Origin: Meandrina meandrites
Taxonomy: Eukaryota; Cnidaria; Anthozoa; Scleractinia; Meandrinidae
Direction of reading: 5' to 3'
NCBI GenBank assembly: GCA_963693305.1
Contig: OY855904.1
Coordinates: 42,833,804 to 42,897,803, forward strand
Length of the DNA stretch: 64,000 bases
In this document: positions 20,101 through 33,460 of the stretch, piece by piece
How positions within the stretch are numbered: the first letter of the stretch is position 1
Layout: the number at the start of each line of letters is the position of its first letter
The notes under the pieces: generated by a model
Databases searched by the model: none
Seen by the model: only the letters and a program-made list of their open reading frames with translations
What the model was told of the DNA's origin: nothing
Program-made: the position numbers and the translations under genes

Positions 20101-23100
20101 TAACTTAGAATAAAGCTCACAATGTTGTTTTGAACCGTCCTCTGTCTTTTCGCTGCGGTTTGGTTGCATGATAATAATCTAATTCTGTTTTATCGTATGC
20201 GTTGCTAAATACCTAAGGGAATTTTACGCAGAGAACTGATTCAATTTTCTTCATTTCTGGTAAGCAAATATGCGGTAGGGAAAGCCCGGGAGGTAGTCTG
20301 AACTCACTGAGCCAAACAGGGGTAACTCTCAACGAAATCGGCGAAATATATTATTGGTTTACCCGTACAAGATTTCAAGATCATTTCAACGCACTCGCTG
20401 ATAAGAGAAACAAAACAAATGCAATCGAGTATCAAAAAGAGCGGTTGGATAATAGATCACTTAAAAATATCTTGGTGTGCAGTATCGCTGAGTAGTTTTA
20501 CTCGTTTTTGTTTGCAGGATTTTTGCAAATCGAAATCGTGATTTTGATCCGTGAAGCTTAATAATTTAATATTGTTTTCAAAATCCAATAATGAACATCA
20601 CAGTTAACTCGACTAACTAAAACACCAAACAATTAGTCCAAATGAAATATTTAATAAACAATGTCTGTATAAAATGTACAAACATGAACAAGTTTGAGAG
20701 CAGCATTAATTGAATTGTAAATATTTACGAAAAGATGCGAAACCGACACAACATCAAATTCGCTCATAAATGAAGTATTAACAGATTCTCAAGCACAACA
20801 AAAAAGACTTATGCTTAGTGCATACATTTACGTTTGTTACCTCATGTTTGGAGAAGGCTTGTAAATTCTGCAGGGCTAAAATTTCAAACCAGCACAACAA
20901 TATCGGAAGCGAACACGCCACTCGTTGTAAGCTTACTACAACACCAACGACATATAAGTTCTTACAGTGTTTTGAATTATGGGCGAAGATCGATCTCTCC
21001 TTTCCTTTCGGTGTAGCTGTTAGGTCTGTTAGCAGTCTTTTGTCCATCACTTAGTGAACTTCACCGGCTCTGAGCTCACTTTTATTCCAGTTCAATTAAC
21101 TTTTCAGCAGCTTTTCAGCCAAGGTCAGCCGCAGTGCTTCAACTCTCGGTGTTTTACCGATGTATATCATATTCAAGTCGGCAATTATTTTGGATCATCC
21201 CGTTAAGCGGTTGTCCTAAATCATTTGGCATGAGGTTTCCACAAAGGAGGGTCGTACAGGGGGGGTCTCTGGCACGATTCACGGACGAAAAAAATAACGA
21301 ATCACGGATCACGGATATTGAAATTTCATTTTCCCGAATCACGAAAATAAGTACTCTTTTATCCCGTTCTTACGCTACAAACTAGTGTTTGAAGAAATCA
21401 AAATTGATTAAGAAATTACGAAAATAAGAAAGAAACATACTCTTTTATCCTGTTCTTACTCTACAAAGAGTGTTTGGCGTTACGATAATTATACGGAGGT
21501 CACATTTGAGGTCTCGCGTCTTAAAATCACGCAAAATAAAGTCAATAAAGTGGTAAAATCACGAATATCGGTTATTAATTCAAGCTCTTCACGTGTCACG
21601 CAAAACCTTCCGGTCACGGGTCACGAAGAATAAATTTATTAAATTCACGTTTCACGGAAAATAAAATCAGCTAATCACGCGTCACGAGAATACCCCTGTA
21701 CGACCCTCATAAAGTTGATGAGTAAATAGAGTGAAAAATATTCACGAAGCACTATGTTCTCCAGCAAGCTCTCTTCACGTCTTTCATTCAGGTTAAAAGG
21801 TGAACAACGTACCAACTATTTTAGCGCCTTTTCATCCAATCGCTTCGTTTAAGTTGCAATGTAATGTCAGATCATAAGAAAACGCGAGAAAAAACAACCT
21901 GACGTGACACAGTGTTTTAACAAATTTCTACGACAAATAAGTTAACTCTCGACAAACCAAAAAATGTTTTTGTGTTACTGTTTGCCAGAGAAGGACTCCA
22001 AATCAAGGACAAAGACAAACTCGTCCCCAGCCCTAATCCGTGCCAAATTTTCTTGGCTTGATGGGTTACCAATTTCTATAGCAATAGTGCTCCGTCCCCG
22101 GACGCCTTCGGCGCCCGCGGGAGCTCCGCTAATATAAGTGTTTTTGATTTTTTAAACTTGTAAGCTTTATTTTAGTTTAGATGTGTCTACACCGTAATAT
22201 TAAGTATTTAATATCCTTATGGGATTACCAAAGAACTATTCTAATTTATAACATAACTAGCAGAGCCGCACAATCAAATTCTGTATACCAGGTTTATGGT
22301 GTATGTAGTTAAGTTGTCCTTTTTGGTGCACGCGGGAAGTTTGGAGAGCACTCGAGAAGCTAGAACTCTTACGCTTCTTGGGTGCTCTCCAAACTCCACG
22401 CGTGCAACATAATTCGACAGTGCACGCTAAAGCATGAACCAGTAGGCCATTTTACAGTTGTCTGTTCAGTGACCTGGCCTTTAAATTGTAGCGAGGCTGG
22501 AGTTGACCTTGCATTGATGCAAACCTCTCTGCTTTGTCATGTAAATGCGAACTAGTTAGCATCGGCACTGACGACTTGATTTACAAAACAAAGGCAGTGA
22601 GGTCTGTATCAAAACAAGGTCACCTCCAGCTTCGCTACCATTCTAAGGTCAGGACACTGAGCAGACGACTGGAAAATGGTCTATTGTTAATTAATACGAT
22701 GCGTACAGTTTTTGTTATGTGCATAAAATTATACAGATTTACTTTTTTTAGAAATTACTCGACATGGTTTTGGACTTCATTTTGGCATTACAAGTATGGG
22801 AACTGCTTCGTTTTCAACAGTGGCGAGGTTCATGGCGTCGCAGTCAACGTTTTTAAGTCGAACCATCCTGGGCCATCTGAAGGTAGATTACATATCCGAA
22901 CTGTTTTCAGAACTATCAGCAAAATATATATCGTTACAAACGGTAATTCGTTTCTTTGCGCCGAAAATGTACGAAATTCGTCAAATTTCGTTTCATTACT
23001 TCTGCATAATACTTTACATGACCACGACAACAGGATCACATGTCAACTTCACTTTTCCTCGTCGGTAATAAGGCGAGTGACGTGTTGCACACACATACAT

Positions 23101-23995
23101 GACGTTATATCTATTCTTGGAAGAAATGATGTCACTTCTGCGTGCATAAACCTTATTCTATTTAACAATTAGATTATGAGCTCCAGATTTCTATGAGGTG
23201 ATAGTTGATGAGGCCGCAGGCCGAATCAACTATCACCTCATAGAAATTGAGAGCGAATAATCTAATTGTTTTAGTAGAATTCTGACTGAAATAAACGCAA
23301 ATAATGGTTTCTAGTTATTTTCCTACGCATTATCGAACTTAACGGTTTAACGAAATCGCACGCATTGAATTGTCCTTGGTAAATTTGCAGTTGTTTACGC
23401 GCGTGCACCCGTTTTTCAATAATTCCAAGCTTTTAAAGTCAAGAAACCGCTAATGTCCTTCTTTTAGTCTTCTCGGGAATTTTATTAGCCATTTACATTT
23501 AAACTTCCTTCCAAAACTTCGGAAAAACGATAAAAACGTCGCATTTTGTGGACGACCTTCGGCAACTGCACACTAATGGCTGATAGTGTTCAATAGCTCA
23601 GCCAATCACATTGCAGCATTTGCATTAGTGTACAAGTAGAATTCTACTAATGCCTGTTAACATGCCATTAATATTCAATGGCAGCCGAGTCAGTTAACTC
23701 TATATGAGCCAAGCAGAAAGAGAAAGTATGACCAATATCATAATCGCTTATAATTTTGAAACGATATCGAGAACCCGAATCCAAATATGGCACTTCCTCT
23801 TTTCACAAATAGGAGCGCGCGCACAGCTTAAGGTCATTCCACTGAAAGAGAACCTGTACTGAGATTTTTGTCAAACTGTGCCAATTGATTGTTTATATTA
23901 TAGGAACTTAAATTTTGAAATAAAAATGGGCGTCCCCATGCTCGTTTAGGAGCAACACTATGATTATAGTCACGATTGTTTGCTAAATTCACGTT

Positions 23996-24029
<34 letters not shown>

Positions 24030-27000
24030 CTTTATTTAACGAGGATGACACGTAATAGTTAACTAACTAATAAATTTGTGGCCCTCTTAAATACACTAAA
24101 AGTTAAAAATACTCTAATTTAAAATCTAGTTAAAACCTAATTAAAAATCTAAATGTAAGTTAAAATTTTAAAAGCTAAGCTACAATGTTAATACAAAAAA
24201 TTATCACTAAAATATCATAATCTAAAAATTATTATCTAAAAAAGGAGTAAAAACCTCATTCTTGAGACAACTTAATTTAAAATGTTTGTATAAAGCGTTC
24301 TTAAGTATGTTTGCAGATGAAGAGGAGCGCAACTTAAGGGGGGGGGGGGGGGGGGTGGGTGATTCCAACATTTAGTATTCGTTGCAGAAAACGTGCGACC
24401 TGCCTCTTTCGCTTTATTAAATCTTGTCGGTAAAATGGTAAAATTAGCTCCCCGTGTATTCCTATTATGCTGGCTGTTATTTAGTCTTAATAAATCGTTT
24501 ATGTATAACGGCAAGCACCCATAATCCTTTTGTGAGCTATTGCACATCTTTTTATGTCTGTCTCGATGTAATATGGTACCCATCCTAAAGTATTAAATAG
24601 ATCTACAGTGCTATGGCGTTGTTGGGCGTCAAGGATAATACAAGCACAGCGACAATTGTTTCTTATTCTACCCTGGGGATTGGTCCATATTTATTGTACA
24701 GAGAGAAATTTATTATTCAATTCAAAACAACAGAAAACAATGATAGGTCACCATACTTGTTTTCGAGGAAATGACGATTTACCTCTGGCGAGGTCCAGCC
24801 ATAAACAAGAAGCCGCCATTTTCTAATACGCGAGCGCAAATCACGCGTGAAATTATGCGCAGTAGGAGATGCGCAATGCAATACTAGGGAATGACCTTAG
24901 TGTCCAATAAAACAATGTCCAATAACAACATATGCGTGCGCTCTTTATTTGGTTCCTTATTGTACCTAAAACTTTTAGTTTTTAAAATTGACTTTTTGTC
25001 ATGGATACAATAAATCAACCATGTCAACAGCCTTTGCTTTGTCTAAATTGTTCCTCGCATTTTGTTAAAATTGTGATTAATTGGTAATAGGACTTCGTGT
25101 CGTCCAATTCTGTCCGTAATCATGCTAGTGATTACACAAATTGGAGGACGTCCGATTTTGTTAATCTCTCGTATGATTACAGACCGAATTGTACTCCACC
25201 CTGTTCTATTACCATTATTTATTGAGAAATATAGGTTGGCATTTACATAAACGTCCACTCGTGGATGCCTTCGTCAATGTTTATATGATGTTTTAAGCAC
25301 TGAAGTGTCCTTTCCTTTTTTAACATACTTAATCAATTACTTTAAAAGGTCTCAATCTCGAAATTAATATTGAGCAAGAAGAATACATTGGTCCACTGAC
25401 TCCGGAGGCAGGAATCAGAGTAGATATTTCTCCTCAGGGAGAGATGCCATTTCCACTGGAGCGAGGAGTGAGCTTAGCTCCGGGATATGCCACAATGATT
25501 GGTCTGAGAAAAGTAAGTGGTCGTTTCTGTTGTTGCAGAGCCATTGTGTGTGCGCCTTAGAGCTTGGCAAGAGTCCTTGTGTACTTGACCAGTATCTCTT
25601 TGCTATTTTGCTACCCAGGTTTTTGTGTCAAAGAAAAGACCTGCATACAATTGTTACTTCTCAACAACACCAAACAGTTGCATTCTTAGATAATTGGAGT
25701 TCCTTTCGAACTATTTTGTTGTTGTTCTTTTTAAATGTCAACAAAACCCAGCTCGAAAGCTTTTCAATTAATCGCTAGGCTAATACACGGTAATAAGGAA
25801 CTGCTGTTTTTGTTGAATGGAAGAAACTAGATCAACAATACAAGGTCTTCACTATAGACAAAAATCTATGTTCTGCAAGTCTCGATAAAAGATCTGTCTC
25901 GGAAGGAAAGCTTGCTTTTATAAGATATAATTCGCATGTTCCATTCCAGGTGATCACGGAAAGAAAAGACCCATTCAAGAACAAGCGGTGTTTGGAGACA
26001 GTTGATCGAGATGACAATAATTTATACACACGCCTGTTTAATGTTTCCTATTCATCCACGGTAAAAAATGTTTAACGTACTTTTATTTTGATTTGATCAT
26101 AGTCGGTTTATGTTCAGTACGAGTGTACTTCCTAAAAACGTTCTTTTCGTGTTTGATTTGAATTGCGAAGGTTTCGAGGCCTCACCAAAGGTCGTTCTTA
26201 CACGTGCAAGTGAAAGAAATTACACTTTCACGTGCTTAATCGCAAGGGCCTTCGATTTTCGTTTTCAAGAATCTGCCAACCATCTGCCAAGCAGTGGAAA
26301 GATTTGTTACGCTCATAGTGTCTATCTAACAAAATCTTGTTAAATCAGCGGATCGCTAATAATCAAATGAAAATCACCCTGTTAGTGCATTTCCTAGCAA
26401 GTCGAAACCAAAAATGTTAAACATATTGCACTTTACTTTTAGGCTTGCAAAGAATCCTGCTTGGCGAAAAGTCAGTTAGAGAGATGTGGCTGTATGGAAT
26501 ACAGATTTCCTGCTGATGGGCAAAAGATTTGCAGTGTGACAGACATCAAATCACGTAATTCTCTTTTAAAATACCGAAAATAGAAATTTTTTGCTAAATT
26601 TTATCATTTTTTAAAAAAAATGTGCCAATTTTGTGTTTAACATTCGTGTGTAAATCATATTTTGCAGTCAGTTGTCTTAGTAAGGTCCAGAACTTGTTTA
26701 AAGACAGCAAATTAAACTGCACCAAATCATGTCCTCCACCTTGCAGGTAAACAAACAAAACGTAATTCCTCCCGTTTGATAACTACGTGTTAGTCCCGGT
26801 TACACACGCCTTCTGCCCGAGGTAACCCTCGGGATAATTGGCTTGGGTTGGGATTGGTTTGCGTTTCCGGTCAGTTTAAATCCTCCTGCTACACTCTAGA
26901 TAATTACCCGTGGTGAACTTTTGACCAGCAGCATTTTGCAGGAAAATTAATCTACAATGGGTGTATCGAACCGCAAAATGTATCGTTTGATTGCAATCCG

Positions 27001-30000
27001 GCCGACTTATTTTGACTACGGTGATAATGTCTTCTTTGAAAAACATATCGGTTGTAGAAAGTCGAATCATATTCATCGTCTGGTTGTAGAAGATCGAATC
27101 TTATTCATCTTCTGGTCTAAAGTTGGCCTGCGTTGCAGCCAAACTAAACTCCCGGTAAAGTTCGGCTGCAACGTAGGCTAGTCTAAAGTCCGTGTCGCAT
27201 ACTGTAGAGGAGAAAAAACTGAGGGAAAACTAAAAGAGTATTCAAAATAAGGACGAAAAAACTCACAGCGGGGAAGCTCGAAAGTTGGCCATGTTATAAA
27301 GATGATCATACCGGCCGGTTTCAGCACAAAATTTCACAACAAACGCGCCCAGCATGTTCTCCAGAGATGCGATTTCTTGTATTTCACATTCGCTTGACGG
27401 TTGGTGGAACAGTGTTTATGACTAGATAAACCAAAGATAAACCTTACGATTTGGTTCTGGGAATGCCATGGGTTATTCTTTTGTTCTCTTTGATGTTCCC
27501 ATTGATTTCCCGCTGGCAGTTTCACTCTGGGAATAGAGGTTACACACAAAACATGTATTCCCCTTGCGTAAAGGTCTAATGGAACCGCAACTATCGCCTC
27601 AAAAGAAATGTTCAGTTGTGTAGTGTAACATTTAACAATTATTCCACGAGCGCGCGTTGGATATGAGATGGTAGATAGCCAACGAGGCGCGCACCCCCGA
27701 GTTGGCTACAACTACATGTATCTCATATCAAACAAGCGTGAGTGAAATAATTGTTTTAAAAACCCAAAGAATTGCAATATTTGAGCTAATATACCATGGC
27801 CTGTAAACCAATGAAAACACAGGAATTGCAATATACCATAGCTAGCAATAGTTTTTAATAGAGACTTTCTATTCCATTATAGACTGAAGGAGTTTAAAAT
27901 AAGCACCTCGTTTGCAATCTGGCCTTCTGAGAAATATGAGGTACTGTTCTATAGCACCATACAATGTATGTGTGTTGTGCATAACTTTGATTTAACAAAT
28001 GCCTTGTCATTCATATATTCTGTAATTCCTCCGTCCGTCAGTTCGTCCATCCATCCGTCCGTCCGTCCGTCCGTCCGTTCGTTCGTTCGTTCGTTCGTTC
28101 GTTCGTTCGTTCGTTCGTTCGTTCGTTCGTTCGTTCGTTCGTTCGTTCGTTCGTTCGTTCGATCGATCGATCGATCGATCGATCGATCGATCATTCGTTC
28201 CTTCGTTCCTTCGTTCCTTCGTTCCTTCGTCCGTTTGTTCGTTCGTTCGTTCGTTCGTTCGTTCTCCGTTCGTTCCTTCATTCGCTCGCTCGCTCGTTCG
28301 TTCGTTCGTTCTTTCGTTCGTTCGTTCGTTCGTTCTTTCGTTTGTTCGTTCGTTCGTTCGTTCGTTCCTTCCTTCCTTCCTTCCTTCCTTCCTTCCTTCC
28401 TTCCTTCCTTCCTTCCTTCCTTCCTTCCTTCCTTCCATTGGTCGTTCGTTCCTTCTTTCATTCATTTACGAGCTCTTGTACTCACTGAGTACTGATATAT
28501 TTGTTTTTTAACAATCATTTATCTGTTTGTTTTATTTAGAAGGTAGGAAGGGGTCGTTCGTAGTCTAGGGAAAAAGCAAACCGCTAGTTTTTGTGCAAAA
28601 GAATTAACTATTCCACGTTCACGATAATTCAACGTATTTCAATCCGCTGTGTTGACTATTTTACCTAACCTGCAGGATTGTATTCCTATACCAGAGAAAG
28701 GGTAAATTCACTCTTACTGGTGATTTGGTGTCATTATCATAATTTTCTTTCTACCGTCAGCCATTTTACCAAGAAAGCGTCGAAAAGAAGAGCAAATACC
28801 TCTTCACCAAATCAGGATCCCACAGGTATACAATTCAGTCATTTTCATTGAATTCGTCAAATATTACGTGTATTCCTTGATCCAAAGCTAAAATGCGATG
28901 AAAACGTTAAGTTAAAGACCGTTTGAAACTATTCTTGAAAAAGTAGGATAATTAAGTATTTGTTTTAATAGTATTTGTGACGGTAATCTTTCTTGAATAC
29001 ACAGGAAGAATGTTTTAAAACTGCAAGTTTTCTATGAGGATCTTGACGTCGACATCATTTCAGAGCAGCGTTCTTATGAAGTGAGTTCTGTTCATGGGCA
29101 AGAGACATTACTCTCAGGGTTTCTCTGTCCGACATTCGGGTGAACAAATATGGGTACCCGCGGGCATTATATATTTTGTTTTATTTTTACTTGGTAAAAC
29201 CTGAAAAAATGCTTGGGGACCGGGGGAGGGGAGCGAAGGGAGATATTTTGTGACGGACAAGCATGTACTGCAGGGTCAGAAACAACAGCTCTTATCTTTC
29301 ACTTAACGGTTTCCAGCATTTTGCAGCTCTTACACTTTGACGGGTCTGTACTAGAAATCTTTATCAGTTGATGCTACAATAATGGTATCAAATAAATGCC
29401 CAATGACAAGTAAATATGTTGTGGTCATTTTCTTGACGTCACTGGTTACCATAGCAACAGGATAACCTGTTAAAAACACCCTTAATTTTGGCTTTAAGTG
29501 CTTATAACTCAAAAACAAGCTCGGTGACCCCCATTTTTTATTATTGAACATTGATTAGCATGTTTAGATACAACTTTTTGTAAAGTTGAAAAAATTTCTA
29601 CGAAGCGGTTTCAGAGCCACCTTAAATTTTTGAAAATTTATGGTGGCTCAGAAACCGCTCCGTAGAATTGCTAATGCTAATTAATGTTCAGTAATAAATC
29701 AAAGGGCCCTATGAGGCCACGACTTTTTTTTAAGCGATGACGTCATCGTTTAATGTGTTCGTGCGAGTTCTTGTCGCTTTTATTTGACAAGTGACGAATT
29801 AAATCGTCGAAGTCGAACGTGCACACTTGTAAAGATCTATACGGATTTACGTTGTTTTTCATTTTGTTTTGCATTGGTTGTAAAAGAAGCAAGCTCCAAG
29901 CAGACAAATTCAAGTTTGCGTGTTTTCGTGCTAGCGTGTGTACACTCTTTTCCCTGTACAGCGTGTACGATTGACGTCAATTTCCGGAATGTGTTTTGAT

Positions 30001-32475
30001 AGTGCCATGAGCATGATAAGTTTGATCTTGCATTCTTTGATTGCTGTGAAGATTAAGCGTCGCATAAAATTTATTTTGAAATCGGCTGCGTTGACCTTTG
30101 TCGCGTGACACTGATAATCTTCTGTCAGCTGGCGATTACACAAACTTCACTTTCAATTTCGCTTTCACCGTCACATGCAAACTTAAGAAAATTATGTTGA
30201 TTTTTCTATAGGGCAGAAACAACATACACCTGATTTAAGGTAAAACAAATAAAATATGTTCACAATCGATTTTCAAATTATCATCACATACCCATCAAAA
30301 CAAAACCATCAGCGCCTAAAGTACAATGGTCTGTCGTCGGTCTTAATAAACCGCAACGTCAAACTGAGAGTAGCGTTACATGTAGGTCTGCCAACCATCT
30401 GTCAACAGCCTTTTGTTTACATCTGATCGACTGAAGGAATGAAGGAAGGATGGCTTCAAATCGCCACTCAATCCGTAACTCCCGTTTTGCATACGCAAAA
30501 ACAGTCGTAAAAATGGGGGTCACCGAGCTCGTTTTTGAGTTATAAGCACTTAAAACTAAAATTAAGGATGTTTTTATCAGGTTACACTGTTGCTATGGCA
30601 ACCAGTGAGGTCAAGAAAGTAACCGGAACGTACTCAGCAATCATTCGGCATTTATTTGATACCATTACTGTAGCAGCAACTGATAAAAATTTGTTGTACT
30701 ATCCCTTCAAAGTGTAAGAGCTGGAACGTGCTGGAAACCATTACCAGCCACCTTAAGTTGCCATTGAAACCTGAGTTGTTCGTCGCCTGTGTATTTTTTG
30801 CCGGAATTTTATTTTTTTCCTTTGATACTTTATCAGTACGAAAAGAGATTATACACAGGAAGCATCTTCATGCAATCTTTGTTTTGGCAAGGAAAACAAA
30901 ACGATTAAGAATTTGGCGGGATTTTATTTGTTTTCTTTGAAGTTGCTGTTGAAAAGCAGTCTTTGTAGAAGAAACAATTGATTGGCACGTGAACTTGAAC
31001 GTGCCTCGCGGTCTCTGTTGGTTTTACGCTTGAGCATACACAAGAACCATATCTAGCCAATTATAAATATCGTACACTTAGTCGGCATGCATTTTTAGTC
31101 TAATCTTTGGAAAATTAAGCTTCCTTGATAATTTTCCAAGTAATGATGATTTCGTAGATGAAACTGCTTTGCCATCTATTAAAATAACTAACCAGATCGA
31201 AATTTGTCGATCCGCCATCTTGATCAAATCTTGACAGTATTTCTATGAAAATCAGACGTTCATATTAATTTTCATTAAGTTTTTTTTTTTCTCAAATATT
31301 GTCAGTCTGAAACAATGACTGGAAGAGATTTGAGATTATTATTATTATTATTATTTTTTGCATTTATGAGGGAATTTACCATTCAAGAAAGTTTATTTTG
31401 GGTCAGGAAATAAGTTAACCATAAGAATTGAATTGATATTCATTTTGTAGTAGGGCCAAACGGTTAGCGTACCTACGAGGCATTTAGAAATAATTTGAGG
31501 CTAAGATTATTTTCTCATGCATTTTACTGATACCAGGCAACCAAAATAAAAACAACCCACTCCAGGCACTTTTGGTAATGTGGCCGATATATGACTGGGT
31601 AGCATGCCATAAGCCTATCAGTCTTCTCGGTCCTTAAGAAAAGGGTCACACCAAAGACCTGTGCCAATTCTATTCACCGCAATAAACATGCGGCGTATAT
31701 TGTGAAGCGTGCATTTTGCTTCTAGTAAAAACCTGGAATGAAGGTATAATTTTGTCTTATAGGTGCAAAATGTCTGTATTTTAGCTGATGTTTCACATTA
31801 TGCAATCAATTTACTGTTTCTAAATCGATTCTAAATTACGTGATGGTAAATAACAGCTAGTGATATACTTTGCTTCCTGCAATAATGAAGTAATTAATGC
31901 CATCGTTTGAGGAAGTCAACTACTGAATATAAACGGAAGTATTTTTGCGGAAAGCAAAATTGGCACATGCGGTGGGTACTGAGGTCTCTGAAGATCAAGC
32001 ACCTCACAGACGGTTAGGCTTACCACATGCTATCTCCTCCCAAAAAAAGAATTTGACGTCAAATAGACAGCAAAACACTCGAATGATTTTTTCTCCAGAG
32101 ATATTGAGAAACGTAGATGCACACTACCTACCCAATATTTCCACGCTGTCTCCAGTTTCTTTTGGCATGCCTCATTTCAGTTTCGTCTAACGAGCTCATC
32201 ATAAAAACAAGGGCAATTTGCAGTCTCTTGAATCGTCAAATGAATGCTCGTAAACAGTAAATACTGTCGCTTTACAAATTTTTAAATTCTCACAGTTAGT
32301 TTTCTTTCAACAGCTTGTAGCCTTTGTGTCCGACATTGGTGGTCAGTTGGGTCTGTGGATCGGGTTCTCCGTGCTGACTGTTGCCGAGTTCTTGGAGCTT
32401 ATTATGCTACTGTGTCACTTGGCCATCAAAAAATGCTCAACTAAGAAAACGTCCGTACAGAATCAACAGGAATGA
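17173..32475 (+). CDS. DEG/ENaC (ASIC-like) sodium channel subunit, gene A
   Basis: Twelve exons: 17173-17448, 18360-18474, 19159-19414, 22752-22882, 25349-25512, 25950-26060, 26443-26554, 26668-26746, 27883-27940, 28761-28825, 29005-29080 and 32314-32475. All have GT-AG borders and compatible phases, giving 534 aa. Order of elements: cytoplasmic N-terminus with the HG gating motif (residues 38-39, in SAHGLGRI); TM1 about 52-73; FPAVTFCN of the palm; a variable finger (exon 3); GNCFVFN; an EQEEYIG and PFPLERG...SLAPGYATMIGLRK block; the cysteine-rich CKESCLA...CGCMEYRFP and SCPPPC; then TM2 in exon 12 with GGQLGLWIGFS. The protein should act as one subunit of a trimeric Na+/cation channel at the plasma membrane. 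An in-frame TAG at 17155 makes ATG 17173 the first start; ATG 17185 is an alternative. The residue at the degenerin position is Ala484. The ligand (proton, peptide or mechanical) cannot be inferred. Confidence 0.93.
21247..21708. mobile_element. MITE with GAGGGTCGTACAGGGG termini and TCACG-rich body
   Basis: Terminal inverted repeats GAGGGTCGTACAGGGG (left) and CCCCTGTACGACCCTC (right). The interior repeats words such as tcacgNNtcacg followed by aaaataa, plus an internal duplication of actcttttatcc-gttctta. It lies in intron 3 of gene A. Confidence 0.75.
22325..22408. mobile_element. Hairpin element, about 35-bp arms
   Basis: Arms start GGTGCACGCGGGAAGTTTGG and end in the imperfect complement ...CCAAACTCCACGCGTGCAAC. 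A GC-rich stretch about 230 bases upstream (22095-22130, gacgccttcggcgcccgcgg) may belong to the same or another repeat. Intron 3 of gene A. Confidence 0.65.
23164..23270. mobile_element. Palindromic element with AACAATTA ends
   Basis: Inverted repeat with ends AACAATTAGATTAT/ATAATCTAATTGTT and a central pair tctatgaggtgatagttgat/atcaactatcacctcataga around gaggccgcaggccga. Intron 4 of gene A. Confidence 0.7.
24000..24583 (-). mobile_element. LINE (CR1/L2-like) 3' fragment with (TTGA)n tail
   Basis: On the minus strand, an open stretch (24272-24583) reads LPLYINDLLRLNNSQHNRNT, then ATNTKCWN. This pattern is typical of the C-terminal end of CR1/L2-type reverse-transcriptase proteins in anthozoan genomes. 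The 3' region runs to a (TTGA)n microsatellite tail at 24000-24030. A run of 17 G (plus strand, about 24340-24356) interrupts the frame. It is 5' truncated and inactive. It lies in intron 4 of gene A, antisense to the gene. Confidence 0.6.
27634..27755. mobile_element. Second palindromic element with AACAATTA ends
   Basis: Begins AACAATTATTCCACGAG and ends TAATTGTT, with inner pair ttggatatgagat/atctcatatcaa and a GC-rich middle. The termini match the element at 23164-23270, so they probably belong to one family. Intron 8 of gene A. Confidence 0.6.
28028..28440. repeat. Compound tetranucleotide satellite
   Basis: Successive blocks of (CCGT)n, (TCGT)n, (ATCG)n, a mixed TTCGT/TTCC zone, another (TCGT)n block, (TCGC)n, and (TTCC)n. 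It is open in several frames on both strands (for example an RSFVRSFV repeat) purely because the unit has no stops; there is no gene. It lies in intron 9 of gene A. Confidence 0.95.
29308..30739. mobile_element. 1.4-kb element with about 230-bp inverted repeats
   Basis: Left arm 29308-29538 and right arm 30511-30739 are inverted copies, roughly 80% alike by eye. The outer ends share GGTTTCCAGCA; inner ends share aaatgggggtcaccgagctc. The centre contains a further hairpin (29596-29621 with 29642-29667, ttctacgaagcggtttcaga and its complement). No transposase frame is visible. It lies in the last intron of gene A. Confidence 0.75.
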
Positions 32476-32999
32476 GATAGGATTGGAGAGGGAAGAACAC
32501 GTCGCCACAAAACCATGCAGTTTTGTGATGGTTGAACCTAACATGCAGATAATATGGACTTTTATAATCCACATTTGCACCTATTTTATTTTTGTTCTAT
32601 ACAGATAAAAAGCTTTTTGTAAAAGAACAAAAGCGACACGTATGTGATAGAAATATTAAGGTTATTCATTGTTTATTCATTACTGCTAGACGAAGACTCA
32701 AAGAAGAACGGCTCAAAGCTCATTCGCCAGTTATCCGCCTTAGAAGGATTGGGGAACGAGTTGTATAAATTAATCGAGTTAAAACTTCCAAACCCATTAC
32801 GTGATCAGGCATCTTGATCTAAATGGTCTGGTATATAGGACCGACAGTGAATAATCTTGTAGAAAATTAGGAGCATATGATATGGTTACGGAAATTTGAC
32901 TTGTATGGAGTTTCCTTTAATTGAAACACTGTGTGATGGGGCCTTATTTGGCCACTTTAATTTCTTAACTTTACTTGTCAAAATTGATGAAGCCACTAA
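32476..32999. other. 3' flank of gene A
   Basis: No canonical AATAAA close to the stop codon was found, so the transcript end cannot be placed. Nothing else was noticed. Confidence 0.4.
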
Positions 33000-33381
33000 G
33001 GTCGGTTTCAGACGCCGTACTGCACATGAGCCGAATCGAATTAGCTAAATTAAGTTCATGTGAAGTACGGCGTCGGAACCAATTCGGAACAACTGATTGA
33101 ATTCGGATCGGCTCAGCCGTTCTTCCCGCATGGCTCAGCAGGGAATATTTAAAAAAAAAACGCCTGTGGACCGGCTTTCAGTTCAAACGCCGATCTTCAC
33201 ATTAGCCGATTCAAATGCATCAGTTATTAAAATTTGTTTTCGAGCTGGAAAGGGCGTCATTACAGTTCGGCTGAATTAATCTCGGCGTCTGAATCAAATC
33301 AGCCGATCTATAAATAATTTAGGTCGGCCCAAAATCTTAATTCGATTCGGCTCGTAAGAAGTACGGCGTCTGAAACGGGCT
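33000..33381. mobile_element. PIF/Harbinger-like MITE
   Basis: Inverted termini of about 45 bases; both carry GTTTCAGACGCCGTACT and GAGCCGAATCGAATTA. It is flanked by TAA on both sides (32997-32999 and 33382-33384), the 3-bp target duplication characteristic of PIF/Harbinger elements. The interior has repeated ggcgtc/gccgat words and no coding capacity. Confidence 0.75.
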
Positions 33382-33460
33382 TAAATTTCCGTTGTTCTTT
33401 TGTATGATATATTTCTCTGAATAAGGTTTCATTCGTTGCAGTGCAAGAGAGTAAACACCC

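Noticed and set aside
22534..23172. 212-codon frame as an independent gene.
   Set aside because: Only 22752-22882 of it is real sequence of exon 4 of gene A; the rest is intron that happens to be open.
27949..28495. Open frames of 152-175 codons on both strands (Arg/Ser/Phe- or Arg/Thr/Asn/Glu-rich).
   Set aside because: They are produced by the tetranucleotide satellite, whose unit has no stop codon in several frames.
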